64,000 bases of DNA, taken from positions 42,501 to 106,500 of the forward strand of contig NW_027195382.1 in the NCBI RefSeq assembly GCF_038502225.1. Reading direction: 5' to 3'. A program made the position numbers and the translations under genes. Position 1 is the stretch's first letter. Every line of letters begins with the position of its first letter. Positions 1-10,949 of this stretch are shown here, piece by piece. This DNA is from Cherax quadricarinatus. Lineage: Eukaryota; Arthropoda; Malacostraca; Decapoda; Parastacidae. The notes beneath the pieces were generated by a model, which was not told the DNA's origin, did not search any database, and worked only from the letters and a program-made list of their open reading frames with translations.

Positions 1-340
1 TTCACCAGAGGTTTCAAGATCGGAGATATGGAGCTGGTCCTGTTATGTACCAGGTCAGTGTATTGTAAATACAAGGTACCACACTAAGCTCCACTTTGTG
101 GGAAACGGGACAGCTTCGTTGCCAAAAAACGGACGGAGCCTATTCGTAGGCTACACCCTTCACAGGACCATTACTTCATGTGAGATAATTCCTAGAATGA
201 CTCGAGTCAGGAACATGGTCTTATAGCATAACAGTATTGATGAAATAAATTCTGCTCACTCTTAATCTAACCTCTTTATAACTTTTGTGGAGAGTGGGAG
301 AGAGACAGAGAGAGATGAAGGTGAGGTTCGAGAAGAAGAG
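1..340. other. No gene seen
   Basis: No open frame or family resemblance that I can support. The stretch is unique-looking, with a short GA-rich run near 297-330. It may be the 5' side of the Penelope-like relic that follows. Confidence 0.4.
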
Positions 341-344
341 TTAT

Positions 345-560
345 GAGGTGTTGTTCAGCCGACACCAACAATGTTCTGTTCTGTCATGTAAGTGATTACC
401 ATTAACTGGTCCTTTTTTTCTACACTTCAAAGACGCCGTCTTGTCGATTCAACCTTTTCACATAAATTTTCCTAACATAAGTCTTAGTCCTGGCTTTGTT
501 TTTCAGATGTCTGCCTTCCTCACTGCATTCTCAGATATTTTTATTTTCAGAATTCTTGTA
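345..560 (+). pseudogene. Penelope-like GIY-YIG domain relic
   Basis: Short peptide pieces in shifting frames match the minus-strand relic at 2225-2587 in the same order: NNVLFCHV, then RRLVDSTFSHKFS, then NISLSPGFV followed by SAFLT. In the better copy these are NNALFCNV, HLVESSLMHNF and MNLSPGFVSVDAFLS. In GIY-YIG nucleases of Penelope-like retroelements the Glu of the RRLVES-type segment is catalytic; here it reads Asp. At least two frameshifts and a stop show that the copy is dead. A pyrimidine-rich tail follows, as it does (on the minus strand) after the other copy. The family assignment rests on recognition of the C-terminal pattern, so a related non-LTR element cannot be excluded. Confidence 0.5.
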
Positions 561-1170
561 ATCTGGCCTGACCTCTGCCTCCTCTTCCCCCTCTTTATTC
601 CTCTTGACCTTCCTTCTGCATTTTCGTTTCCTTCCTTGTTTTCTGACTTCCCTCTTTATTGTTTCCTTTTCTTCAACAGGATGGGTCAGTTGGCCTACAG
701 CAGTTCTCTGCCCCCATGAAGACGGGTTCGTGTTGAGATAATTTTAGTGTCCACTGCCTTGTAATGTAATTCACCCTTACTACTCCATTACTGGTCTTGC
801 CTGAAGTCGGCAGTTGATATTCTTCAGTGTTTCTCTTCTTCTCCTTTTGTTGTATTACTATGATAACTACTATTATCACTTCAACAAATTCTTTAAATAC
901 TAGTACTACCACTACTTTTTCACAACTACTACTTTTTACTATCTACTTTTAATTACACCACTACAACTTCTGCTATTATCTCATTACTTCCACTTCCACT
1001 ACTTTTCCGTTTCGCTACCACTACTATTACTGCTGCTGCCTCTAATTCTACGTGGACCACCACAACTAACACTACTATTGTTGCAGTTTTTCTACTGTTA
1101 CAGTGCTACCTCCAGCACTCCCACCTTCGTCCACCTCGTTTCGTATTGTAATTAGTCCTTCTCTACATTT
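561..1170 (+). other. Pyrimidine-rich and TAC/TTC-rich stretch
   Basis: No gene is supported. The first part is C/T-rich. At 681-712 a short stretch beginning GGATGGGTCAGTTGGCCTAC resembles the 3' end of the LINE at 1640-1685 and may be another LINE tail. From about 850 to 1140 the sequence is a decayed ACT/TTC trinucleotide-rich region. Confidence 0.4.
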
Positions 1171-1288
1171 CTCACCACAGTTGTGACTCAAAAATGGATA
1201 AGAACTGAGCGCATTTCATCATAATTTTCATTTCGTCAGTGCGAGGTCTTGCTGGAAAACAGGAATAAATAAAGGGGATGTAAATAGC

Positions 1289-1690
1289 GTGCTGAAAATT
1301 TCCAGCCAAGACAGGACTCGTAGCAATGGTTTCAAGTTGGAAAAATTCAGATTCAGGAAGGATATAGGAAAGCACTGGTTTGGTAATAGAGTTGTGGATG
1401 AGTGGAACAAACTCCCGAGTACAGTTATTCAGGCTAAAACGTTGTGTAGTTTTAAAAATAGGTTAGATAAATACATGAGTGGGTGTGGGTGGGTGTGAGT
1501 TGGACCTGACTAGCTTGTGCTGCTGGGTCTGGTGCCGTGCTCCATCCTTGAGTGGAGGCGACCAGACTGGGTGGGTCATTGGGCTTATCCGGGGGGGAGG
1601 GCATTGGGCTAATCCGAGGGGGGACATGGATCTGCTCCGCATGGGTCAGTAGGCCTGTTGCAGTGTTCCTTCTTTATGTTCTTACTACTA
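1289..1690 (+). pseudogene. LINE 3' end (C-terminus of ORF2 plus 3' UTR)
   Basis: The frame 1289-1498 encodes the end of a non-LTR reverse-transcriptase protein. It contains the typical terminal block: NRVVDEWNKLPSTVIQA, then CSFKNRLDKYM. Such blocks (aromatic/basic, N-R-V-x-x-x-W-N-x-L-P, then F-K-x-R-L-D) close ORF2 in several arthropod LINE families. A short 3' UTR follows and ends near GTTCCTTCTTTATGTTCTTA, after which a trinucleotide microsatellite begins; simple-sequence tails are common for LINE insertions. Everything upstream, including the RT catalytic core, is missing, so this is a strongly 5'-truncated copy. The same tail in reverse orientation recurs at about 42172-42256. Confidence 0.7.
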
Positions 1691-1712
1691 CTATTACTAC
1701 TACTACTACTAC

Positions 1713-1715
1713 CAC

Positions 1716-1798
<83 letters not shown>

Positions 1799-1840
1799 TA
1801 ATAATATGCAGTAATTATTATTATTATTATTTTAGCTTTA
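1713..1840. repeat. (AAT)n followed by (ATT)n
   Basis: About 85 bases of AAT repeats are followed, after ATGCAGTA, by ATT repeats. The two parts are complementary, so the region can fold into a hairpin. It follows the LINE 3' end directly. Confidence 0.9.
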
Positions 1841-1856
1841 ACAGCAATGGCAGAAG

Positions 1857-1945
1857 TTATACACAAATACCCCGCACATAGCAGAGAGGAGCTTCCGATG
1901 ATGTTTGGGTCCGACTTGGACCATTTACGAAGTCACACTAACGAG
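1857..1945 (+). repeat. Decayed fold-back (MITE-like) element
   Basis: The stretch from ACACAAATACCCCGCACATA through GAGAGGAGCTTCCGATGATG to GGTCCGACTTGGACC is a diverged copy of one arm plus the centre of the palindromic element at 60878-60993. The second arm is not recognisable here. Confidence 0.55.
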
Positions 1946-2224
1946 AAGGAGAGAAGGGGGGAGTATAGGCAGGAGGTGGTAGTGGTAGTAGTGGAGGTAG
2001 AAGGTAATAGTGGGGAAGGTAGTATGGTGGAGGAGGAGCTAGTCAAATACTAAGACAAAGGAGCACTGCATGGGAGCTAGGTGCCCACAGAGGGTATGAG
2101 CAAGAATACAGAGGGGGGAATAAATAAAAAATGAAGGAACAAATACCCAAGGCAGAAGAAAGACATCCCAAAGGAGAAAAGGGAAAGAGGAAAGTGGAAG
2201 AGGGAGAAGAAAAAGAAAAAAAAA

Positions 2225-2587
2225 TCAGGCCAGGTCACTGGGGTACTGAAGTTTGGAGCATTTTACAATGTAGCGGGAAAGGAAAGCATCTACAGAGACG
2301 AAGCCAGGACTAAGATTCATACATGGAAAGTTGTGCATTAGGGAGGATTCAACCAGATGGCTACTGTTGAAGTTGGAAGTGAGGAAGACAGTGTTAGCAG
2401 AAGACCAGTCAATAGGATGACTGTGATATCTGACGTTACAGAAAAGAGCATTGTTAGTGTTGGCAAGCCTAACACTATTTTTGTGCTCCCTAAGTCTGTC
2501 AGTCACCGTCTGGTTGAATCCTTCCAAATACACAACTGGAAGGTAAGAAATTTTAGCATTCCTCCTTAACATGATTATAGTTAACAT
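2225..2587 (-). pseudogene. Penelope-like GIY-YIG nuclease domain fragment
   Basis: A 120-codon minus-strand frame resembles the C-terminal GIY-YIG endonuclease of Penelope-like retroelements. A degenerate Y-x-x-G segment (VYLEGFNQ, where intact copies usually have a YIG-E-T-like segment) is followed by TDRLREHKNSVR with the conserved Arg. Then come ALFCNV and HPIDW, followed by HLVESSLMHNF, which keeps the catalytic-type Glu, and finally MNLSPGFVSVDAFLSRYI. The RT domain is absent. A pyrimidine-rich stretch follows on the minus strand, as in the plus-strand relic at 345-560, so the two relics face each other around the LINE and microsatellite. The call rests on motif recognition; no search was run. 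Confidence 0.6.
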
Positions 2588-3445
2588 TATTTTCTGTAGG
2601 TTATCAGTAACATTCCTCCTGGTTGGTTAGCAATGTTAACATTCATCCTGGTAGGCTAGACATGTTAACATTTATTCTGGAAAATTTTCAATGTTAGCCT
2701 CCTCCTGGTAGGCTAGGAAAGTTTAACATTCCTCCAACGAAGTCAGTAATACTAACATTCTTTGTGGGAAGTTAGCAATGTTACTTACTCTTTTCCTTGT
2801 GGGATTTGTTATGTTAAACTATTAATATTGATATTTCAATAACAATATAACATTCCTCCTAATGTTAATATTGCAATGTTATCATTCTTCCTAAAGGATT
2901 GCAGCACTGACTTTACAACTGGTAAATTTAGCAATGTTAACAATGTTAGAGTTGAGTTAGATATGTTTGCAACGTTAACTTTACTCCTATGAGGTTAGCA
3001 ATGTTAACTTTCCTCCTTGAAGGTTAGCAAAATAATTTTTTATTCTGGATGATTAGCAATGTTAAATTCCTTCCAGAAACTAAGATATTAGAAATGTTAA
3101 GTTTACTCTTGGATTGTTGTTTGTCCTCCTGAAGCTAATTATTCCCCTTAACAGATTAGCAATGTTATTTTACCTCTTGGTAAATAGCAAACTTAACTAA
3201 TTCCTCCAGGAAAGTTAACAGTGAAATATTTGCTTCTGGTGGGTTAGCACCGTTAACAAAGTTAACTTAACCCTAAGAGTTTAACAGTGTTAACTTTCAT
3301 CTTGGGAGGTTAACATTGTTTCCAGCTCTAACAAAATTCCAATAAGGTTATCAGTGTTAACAGAGTTAACATTCCTTGGAAGAATGTTAAGCGCGTTAAC
3401 TAATTTTATCTTTCCGCCAGGAAGGTTAGTATTGTTAATTTTCTT
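2575..3445. repeat. Degenerate ~30-35 bp minisatellite
   Basis: Imperfect units share GTTAGCAATGTTAAC and ATTCCTCCTGG-like blocks, with many indels and substitutions. The array looks old. No coding content is seen. Confidence 0.75.
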
Positions 3446-3454
3446 CAATATTGT

Positions 3455-3620
3455 GCATGTATGTATGAATGTATGTATGTATGTATGTATGTATGTATGT
3501 ATGTATGTATGTATGTATGTATTTATGTATGTATTTATGTATGTGTATGTACATATGTATGTATTAAGTATGTATGTATGTAAGTATGTATGTATGTATG
3601 TATGTATGTATGTATGTATG

Positions 3621-3651
<31 letters not shown>

Positions 3652-3655
3652 GGAT
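3455..3655. repeat. (ATGT)n microsatellite
   Basis: About 200 bases of nearly pure ATGT repeat with a few interruptions around 3520-3585. Confidence 0.95.
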
Positions 3656-3664
3656 TTATGAATC

Positions 3665-5030
3665 TACTGTGTTGCGAAACAACAAGTTGTTATGAACACA
3701 ACAAGATGTTATGAACACAAGTTATTATGAATACAAGTCATTATGAACACAACAAGTTATTATGAGCACAACAAGTTATGAACACAATAAGTTGTTATGA
3801 ACACAAGTTATTATGAACACAAGTCATGAACACAACAAGTTGTTATGAACACAACAGGTTGTTATGAACACAACATGTTATGAACACAAGTTATTATGAA
3901 CACAACAATCTGTTATGAATATAAGTTGTTATGAACACAACAAGTTATTGTGAACACAACAAGTTATGAACACAAGTTATTGTAAACACAACAAATTATG
4001 AACACAGTAAGTTATGAACACAACAAGTTATTACGAACACAAGTTGTTATGAACACAACAAGTTGTAATGAACACAAGTTATCAACACATGTTATAAACA
4101 CAAGTTATTATGAACACAACAAGTTATGAACACAACAAGTTATTGTGAACACAACAAGTTGGTATGAACACAACAAGTTATTGTGAACACAACAAGTTAT
4201 TAACACAATAAGTTATTATGAACACAACAAGTTTTTATGAACACAAGTTATGAACACAACAAGTCGTTATGAACACAACAAGTTATTGTGGACACAACAA
4301 GTTGTTATAAACACAAGTTATTGTGAACACAAGTTATTATGAACACAACAAGTTATTGTGGACACAACAAGTTGTTATAAACACAAGTTACTGTAAACAC
4401 AACAAGTTGTTTTGAAAACAAGTTGTGAACACAAGTTGTTATGAACACAACGAGTTATGAACACAACAAGTTATGAACACAAGTTATTGTGAACACAAGT
4501 TGTGAACACAAGTTATTGTGAACACAACAAGTTGTGAACACAAGTTATTGTGAACACAAGTTATTACAAACACAACAAGTTGTTGTGAACACAACAAGTT
4601 ATTATGAACACAAGTTGTTATGAACACAACAAGTTATGAACACAACAAGTTATGAACACAACGAGTTATGAACACAACAAGTTATGAACACAACAAGTTA
4701 TTGTGAACACAACAAGTTGTTGTGAACACAAGTTATTATGAACACAACAAGTTATGAACACAAGCTATGAACACAAATTATGAACACAAGTTATGAACAC
4801 AACAAGTTATGAACACAACAAGTTATGAACACAAGTTATGAACGCAACAAGTTGTTATGAACGCAAGTTGTTATGAACACAACAAGTTATGAACACAATA
4901 AGTTATGAACACAGTAAGTTATTATGAACACAACAAGTTATGGACACAACAAGTTGTTATGAACACAAGTTATCAACACAAGTTATTATGAACCCAAGCT
5001 GTTATGAACGCAAGTTATGAACACAACAAG
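3665..5030. repeat. Degenerate 16-22 bp minisatellite
   Basis: Some tens of variable units are built from ATGAACACAACAAGTT with an optional GTT or ATT extension. Unit length varies between neighbours. It passes directly into the 26-bp array at about 5033, with AACAAGTTGTTATTG at the junction. Confidence 0.9.
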
Positions 5031-5032
5031 TT

Positions 5033-5617
5033 GTTATTGTACTGTACTGGTCTTGTGTGTTATTGTACTGTACTGGTCTTGTGTGTTATTGTACTGTACT
5101 GGTCTTGTGTGTTATTGTACTGTACTGGTCTTGTGTGTTATTGTACTGTACTGGTCTTGTGTGTTATTGTACTGTACTGGTCTTGTGTGTTATTGTACTG
5201 TACTGGTCTTGTGTGTTATTGTACTGTACTGGTCTTGTGTGTTATTGTACTGTACTGGTCTTGTGTGTTATTGTACTGTACTGATCTTGTGTGTTATTGT
5301 ACTGTACTGGTCTTGTGTGTTATTGTACTGTACTGGTCTTGTGTGTTATTTTACTGTACTGGTCTTTTATTATTTTGCTGTACTGGTCTTTTATTATTTT
5401 ACTGTACTGGTCTTGTGTTATTGAACTGTACTGGTCTTGTGTGTTATTGTACTGTACTGGTCTTGTGTGTTATTGTACTGTACTGGTCTTGTGTGTTATT
5501 GTACTGTACTGGTCTTCTGAGTTATTGTATTGTACTGGTCTTCCGTGTTATTGTATTGTCCTGGTCTTCTGTGTTATTGTACTGTACTGGTCTTCTGTGT
5601 TATTGTACTGTATTGGT
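5033..5617 (+). repeat. 26-bp minisatellite, left block
   Basis: About 22 copies of a 26-bp unit containing TTATTGTACTGTACTGGTCT. Most carry TCTTGTGTG, while the last few before the LTR carry TCTTCTGTG like the large block at 11020-15825. Copies at 5350-5430 are shortened or mutated. The array stops abruptly at the LTR edge at 5618. Confidence 0.95.
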
Positions 5618-6042
5618 ATTACAACCCAGGATCCAAATGGCCTGTTACCCCGGGTGTAATGGGAGCAAAATAAACACAGTAGAAAAAAGTTTAGACTTAT
5701 ATTATCCTTCACCAATTTATAACAGCAATATGTACACTATGTACAGAGATAAGTATAGTGCACTCCACGGTAAGCAAAGCAGAAATAGAAGCCACAAGAT
5801 AGCAGACCGTGCTTCAACCAGCTCTAGAATGGGAATGACAAGGGCAGACAGGAGAGCGGTACCCACATAACCTCTGCGATTGCCAAAACCATCTTCTTAT
5901 TGGCTAGAACCTGGTCACTAGTTGAACGACGGGGCCACATCATCAACTCTTAGCAACCTGGTTCGCTGGTTGGGGGAGATAGCCTGTAAATGAGGGTGTG
6001 TACGTGCGCCGAATAAAGGTTACGTACTCTTTGCATGCCACA
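5618..6042 (-). mobile_element. 3' LTR of the Gmr1-like element
   Basis: This segment is clearly homologous over its whole length to the solo LTR at 40662-41089, and that comparison sets its borders. On the minus strand it starts with TGTGGCATGC, right after a polypurine tract, and ends with GGGTTGTAAT. The left flank is 26-bp minisatellite. The ending is not the canonical CA, so the exact 3' base is uncertain by a few positions. Confidence 0.85.
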
Positions 6043-6055
6043 CCCCCACCCCGAG
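6043..6055 (-). promoter_or_regulatory. Polypurine tract
   Basis: On the minus strand CGGGGTGGGGG lies immediately before the LTR start TGTGGCATGC. This is where the plus-strand primer of an LTR retrotransposon is expected. Confidence 0.7.
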
Positions 6056-6349
6056 AAGGCTCAGGATTAGGCTGCCACCTCCCAGTGGTAACCGTGCCGC
6101 CATGGCACAAAATAATGGGACCGCCTTTCCTCTCCACCATCCAACTCTTTGATAGAGCTTAGCTTTTCTCGTGATCAAAAGCCAAACCCTAAACTTAGAG
6201 TGAGACAGCAGTCAGACAGGCTAGCATAGGTCCAAGATACAGGCGGACGGTAGCCCGCATCCCCTCACTAAAAAAAAACCCCACACCAGGGGATAAAAAA
6301 AAGAGCATGAAAAGGGGTTACCACAAATAACATCCTAACCTAAATAATA

Positions 6350-6766
6350 TTAGACTCTAGATAAAGAGTCTGCCAACATATTTTCTTTGCCGGCAATATA
6401 TTTAATACAAATATTGTAGGGCTGCAGCCTGAGCGTCCAGCGCATAAGCCTTGTGTTGTGGTTCTTCATGGCTTGGAGATATACTAGAGGATTGTGATCA
6501 CTGTAGACTGTGACCACCTGCGATGTCTGGCCCACATAAACATCGAAATGCTCCAAAGCCAGTACCAGCGCGAGGGCTTCTTTTTCAATGGTAGAATAAG
6601 CCCTCTGATGCGGCTGGAACTTGGCTGAAAAGTATGCTACAGGCTGCAACTCCTTGTTCCCGATTTGTAATAGTACTGCCCCAACCCCAGACTCACAAGC
6701 ATCAACCTGTAATGAAAAAGGTTTGGAGAAGTCTGGAGACAAGAGAATGGGTGCAGTGCACAATAA
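6350..6766 (-). pseudogene. RNase H domain of the Gmr1-like polyprotein (frameshifted)
   Basis: This frame continues the polyprotein after a one-base shift near 6760-6766 and ends at a stop at 6350. It begins with TAPILLSPDFSKPF, the usual start of the gypsy-type RNase H region. It then shows the acidic residues expected of the nuclease: Asp in LQVDACESGVGA (about residue 21), Glu in the IEKEALAL segment (60-62), Asp in VYSDHNPL (89) and Asp in MLADSLSR (132). No integrase follows, because in this element integrase lies upstream of RT. The single-base shift separates it from the RT, so this copy cannot make the complete enzyme unless frameshifting occurs; a simple mutation is more likely. Confidence 0.85.
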
Positions 6767-9700
6767 TCTTTTTTGCTTTATTAAAAGCAGTGTTACAGTC
6801 TGACGTCCAATTAAAGGGAACTTTATGACTGGTAAGAGAGGTAAGAGGGGCTACAATATCTGAGAAATTCTTACAGAATCTTCTGTAAAATCCTATCATG
6901 CCTAGGAAATGTTGAAGAGATTTCCTATCATGAGGAACTGGATAATCTTTAATAGAAAGAACTTTAGCAAGTTTAGGTGCAACTTCACCACTACCTACTT
7001 CATGGCCTAGAAAAGTGACGGTGGCCTGGCCAAAGGAAGATTTAGATAAATTAACTGTTAAATGGGAACTCTTAAAGGTCTCAAACAGAGCCTTAAGTCT
7101 AAGTAGGTGTTGATCCCAAGTATCAGACACCACAACAATATCATCTAGGTACGCTGCCGTGCCTTCAAGTCCTTTAATAGCCTGATGGATAAGTTTCTTG
7201 AATGAAGAGGGGGAATTTTTCATTCCGAAGGGTGTAACTGTGTATTGATAATGACCTCCTGGAATTACGAAGGCAGAGATTTCCTTCGCCTTATCTGTCA
7301 AAGGTACCTGATAGTAGCCTTTGAGGAGATCTAATTTGGACACAAAAGTAGCCTTACCCACAAAGTCAATTACGTCATCCAGACGAGGAAGAGGGTAAGC
7401 ATCTGTAATTGTGACCTCGTTCACTTTACGGTAGTCTGTACACATACGAAACCCTCCATCAGCCTTCTTCACAAGGATGCACGGTGAAGCCCATGGACTA
7501 GATGACTCCTCCACTAAACCATGCTTTAACAAAAATTCTACTTCCTGCTGAAGTAGCCTTTGCTTTTCAGGATTAGCTCTGTAGGGGGAGAGTTTAATTG
7601 GTTTAGAGTTTCCCACATCTATATCATGGTAACCTAACATACATTTTTTCGGCACATCCGAAAAAATATTAGGATATGACTGTAGAAGCTCAGTTAAATT
7701 TGTTGCTTGCGTTTCAGATAATCTCTCCATTAAAGGGCTAGGATCCTTGAGGAGGGCAGAATTTGAAAGTTTAATATTAATTTCAGAGATAGAGTGCAAA
7801 GAGTCAGAGTTGTCCTCAGAGGTAGAGGACAGAGTCATTACTGGGACTTTATCTGGTGTATGGAAGTACTTTAACTGATTAATGTGGTAAGTTTTAGATT
7901 TTGAGGTCTTATCAATGGGAGCTACCACATAATTTACATCAGATAATCTACTTACAATCTGCATAGGTCCCGTAAATCTAGCTTTCAAGGTGTGGCCAGG
8001 TATAGGTTCCTGCACCAACACCTTGTCTCCTGGATGGAAGGAGCGGAATTGTGCACTTGTGTCATACCTCTGTTTCATCTTGCTTTGAGCTGTCTTTAGG
8101 TTAGCCTTGGCTAACTGACGTGCCACCTGCAACCTTGAAGACGGATTGTAGAGTGTTGAGCTAACGTCTTCTCCCATCCATCCTTCTTTGAGCACCCGAA
8201 GAGGACCTCGTACATTGTGCCCAAAGATCAGCTCAAAAGGACTATACCCTGTAGACTCTTGCACCGTTTCTCGTACTGAGAACAGCAACAAAGGTAGTGA
8301 TTCATCCCAGTCTGTAGGGAAGTGCATGCAAAAACTTCTCATCATTGTTTTTAATGTCTGGTGGAATCTTTCCAAGGCGCCTTGGGACTGAGGATGATAG
8401 GCAGTGGATAAGTTGTGGATTATCCCTAACCTAGTTAATACTTCCCTAAATGCTTTGGCAGTGAAGTTAGTACCTTGATCACTTTGAATAGTTTTAGGAA
8501 TGCCAAAACAAGAAATGAATTTTGTTAAAGCTTTGAGAATAGCTTTAGTATTAATACTACGCATGGGAATTGCTTCAGGATATCTGGTTACTTTATCCAT
8601 AATCGTAAATAAATACTGATTTCCAGATTTTGACCTAGGTAGTGGACCTACACAATCTATAATTAAATCTGCAAAAGGTTCTCCATCAGCAGGTATAGGT
8701 TGGAGAGGTGCAGGTTTAATGGAATGTCCAGGTTTTCCCACTTGCTGACATTCTCGGCAACACCTAATATGATTCTTCACATCTTTCTTTAATTTTGGCC
8801 AATAAAATTCTTTTGTGATTCTATACAAGGTTTTTGTAATTCCTAAGTGACCTCCTAATGACGTATTATGAGCTATATTTAATATTTGAGGTCTATACTT
8901 CGTTGGAACCACTAACCTGTCATACAATTGCCGGCCCTCTATCTCCTTACCAGTCTCAGTGCAGATCAAATAATCGTTTTTAACTTCATACTTGACCGGA
9001 TGACCCAAAGAGGATTTACCCATGGCTGCCTCAAAAGCGAATTTTAAAGAAGGGTCCTTTCGTTGTTCCTCCCGGAAGGACAGTCCCTCGGGCATGGAAA
9101 CAGAGACATCTGGCAATCCTGCAACCTGGGAATAGGAAGGCTTGATCGGGGTCTGTTCACTTGATCTACGAGGCTCTGGCCAGTTTTCCTCGTAAAACAA
9201 TGTGGCTATTCCGAGATCGGAGTCGTCCAAGGATAGGTCAACATTCTCTCCAGACAACCCTTGGGATGTTGCCCGAGTTATGGCCAACACCGGAGAAGAA
9301 TTAATCATTATAGGTTCAGGACACGAACTAACAGTAGTAATGTTATTACCCAGTAATAACACTGCATCTTTCATGGGGAATCCTTTTGAGACACCTACAG
9401 TCAAGTACCCAGTGTAATATTTGCACTGTACATAAATTTTATGCAAAGGAACAGAATATATAGCTCCTCCATATGCTTCCAATAAAACAGAGGAATTCAA
9501 AGAAGTATTGTCTGAAAGGGGTAATATTTCCTCTCTTACAAGTGAGCAATATGCTCCAGTATCTCTAAAGGTCTTTACTTTAGTTGTTTCTGAGTTTTCC
9601 TGAAGGGAAATAAGACTTTTGCAATAATAAGGGGCCATACCTTTTTCTACTTCTCTAGGGGACATGTTACTAGGGATATTAGAGATTTTCCCAATAGGTT

Positions 9701-10949
9701 GGGGTTTATGGGGGCAGTTGGAACTGATGTGACCTACTTTATTGCACCTGAAGCAGACGACAGGCTTGCCCTTTACTCCCTGTTGACGTTGCAAATGGTG
9801 TCGTTCTGGCTGGTGTCTCTCTGGATACTGTTGTCGAGATGCACCATGAGTAGTTTGCCTCTCCGCAGGTGGACCATATGTTGAGAAGCGTGGCTCACCA
9901 GGTGGCTTAGTTGGCTGACGTAGACGTTCTCCCTCCGGCTGGCACTTCATTCTCCAAGGTTGACGATCTCTGCTGATGCCAGGCTGTTGAAAAGAGAGAC
10001 GGGACCGCTCGGACAAGGAGCGGTTAGTTTCGAAGGTATCAGCCAACCTGGCTGCCTCCAATGCAGTGGTTAAGTCACGATCCTGCAGAAAGACTCGAAC
10101 CTCTGGTCCCACAGACTCCAGTAGGTTATCAATCAGAATAAGCTGCACCAGATCCTCAAAGGTAGAGACACCACTTGCTTTATACCAGCTGGTAAAAGCT
10201 TTGGTTTGCTGTCTCACAAAGTCGACTAGGGATTGACCAAGCTGTCGTCTGCCCAATTTGAAACTCTTGCGGTATTTTGCTGGGATACACGTATATGCTC
10301 CCAACACTGTGGTCTTCACTACTTGATAATCAGAAAATTCAGCGTCATTTAATACTGACGTAAATTCCTGTGCCTTACCCGATAATGCTGTATGAACCAA
10401 CGATGCCCAATGCTGTTCCGGCCACCTCAAGGCTCGAGCCTGATTTTCGAAGCTTTCGAAAAATTGCTCTGGTTCGGCCTCATTGAAGCGGGGAACAAAC
10501 TGTACTGCTTTCTGTAAACTAAAATTATTTACAGAATGCGAAAACAGTCTCCTTTCTCTTTCCCTATCAAATTCTTCCCTTGCGAATGCTCTCTGTTCCC
10601 TAGTTTGCTCAAGATTGATTTTTGCCAGCTCAAGTGCCAACGACGCTGATTCACCCTGAGACAACCCAGCTGCACTATACTGACCATTTTGCTCCGTAGG
10701 TGTATCATCTTCCTCCTGCGAGAACATAGTAGTTTTTGCCCAAGCTCCCGTAGAGGGAGGAGTCTGATGTGCCATCTCTTCTTCTATAAGTTTGTCAGCA
10801 ATCAGTGAACGCAGTTGCACAGCTGTGAGAGTGCGTTTGTATGTAATGCCAATGGAACGAGCAATTTGCCAACAACGCTGTAGGGACAATTTAGGTAGGT
10901 TATGCAAAGTATATGTCGACACCAGACGTCTGACTCGTCTAGGTGGCAT
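6702..10949 (-). CDS. Gag-protease-integrase-RT polyprotein, Gmr1-like
   Basis: This is a 1,415-codon frame with no internal stop, starting MPPRRVRRLV. The order of domains is visible. A Gag region (about 150-310) is followed by a CCHC knuckle CFRCNKVGHISSNC (399-412). A retropepsin DTGA sits at 463-466. The integrase HHCC domain has H694, H701, C731 and C734, and the integrase core has D765, D824 (SDQGTNF) and E860, a DD35E spacing. The reverse transcriptase (about 1115-1300) has SKLDLLKGYYQ (D1207) and YLDD (1267-1270). Integrase therefore precedes RT, the reverse of ordinary gypsy elements. The last ~15 residues are out of frame because of the indel near 6760. All catalytic residues seen are intact, so the copy is fairly young, but it lacks a 5' LTR and is probably not mobile. 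Confidence 0.9.
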   Translation of the reverse strand: MPPRRVRRLVSTYTLHNLPKLSLQRCWQIARSIGITYKRTLTAVQLRSLIADKLIEEEMAHQTPPSTGAWAKTTMFSQEEDDTPTEQNGQYSAAGLSQGESASLALELAKINLEQTREQRAFAREEFDRERERRLFSHSVNNFSLQKAVQFVPRFNEAEPEQFFESFENQARALRWPEQHWASLVHTALSGKAQEFTSVLNDAEFSDYQVVKTTVLGAYTCIPAKYRKSFKLGRRQLGQSLVDFVRQQTKAFTSWYKASGVSTFEDLVQLILIDNLLESVGPEVRVFLQDRDLTTALEAARLADTFETNRSLSERSRLSFQQPGISRDRQPWRMKCQPEGERLRQPTKPPGEPRFSTYGPPAERQTTHGASRQQYPERHQPERHHLQRQQGVKGKPVVCFRCNKVGHISSNCPHKPQPIGKISNIPSNMSPREVEKGMAPYYCKSLISLQENSETTKVKTFRDTGAYCSLVREEILPLSDNTSLNSSVLLEAYGGAIYSVPLHKIYVQCKYYTGYLTVGVSKGFPMKDAVLLLGNNITTVSSCPEPIMINSSPVLAITRATSQGLSGENVDLSLDDSDLGIATLFYEENWPEPRRSSEQTPIKPSYSQVAGLPDVSVSMPEGLSFREEQRKDPSLKFAFEAAMGKSSLGHPVKYEVKNDYLICTETGKEIEGRQLYDRLVVPTKYRPQILNIAHNTSLGGHLGITKTLYRITKEFYWPKLKKDVKNHIRCCRECQQVGKPGHSIKPAPLQPIPADGEPFADLIIDCVGPLPRSKSGNQYLFTIMDKVTRYPEAIPMRSINTKAILKALTKFISCFGIPKTIQSDQGTNFTAKAFREVLTRLGIIHNLSTAYHPQSQGALERFHQTLKTMMRSFCMHFPTDWDESLPLLLFSVRETVQESTGYSPFELIFGHNVRGPLRVLKEGWMGEDVSSTLYNPSSRLQVARQLAKANLKTAQSKMKQRYDTSAQFRSFHPGDKVLVQEPIPGHTLKARFTGPMQIVSRLSDVNYVVAPIDKTSKSKTYHINQLKYFHTPDKVPVMTLSSTSEDNSDSLHSISEINIKLSNSALLKDPSPLMERLSETQATNLTELLQSYPNIFSDVPKKCMLGYHDIDVGNSKPIKLSPYRANPEKQRLLQQEVEFLLKHGLVEESSSPWASPCILVKKADGGFRMCTDYRKVNEVTITDAYPLPRLDDVIDFVGKATFVSKLDLLKGYYQVPLTDKAKEISAFVIPGGHYQYTVTPFGMKNSPSSFKKLIHQAIKGLEGTAAYLDDIVVVSDTWDQHLLRLKALFETFKSSHLTVNLSKSSFGQATVTFLGHEVGSGEVAPKLAKVLSIKDYPVPHDRKSLQHFLGMIGFYRRFCKNFSDIVAPLTSLTSHKVPFNWTSDCNTAFNKAKKIIVHCTHSLVSRLLQTFFITG

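Noticed and set aside
6350..6766. Programmed frameshift between RT and RNase H in the Gmr1-like element
   Set aside because: No slippery site is evident; a one-base insertion near 6760 explains the shift and related elements have one continuous frame there.
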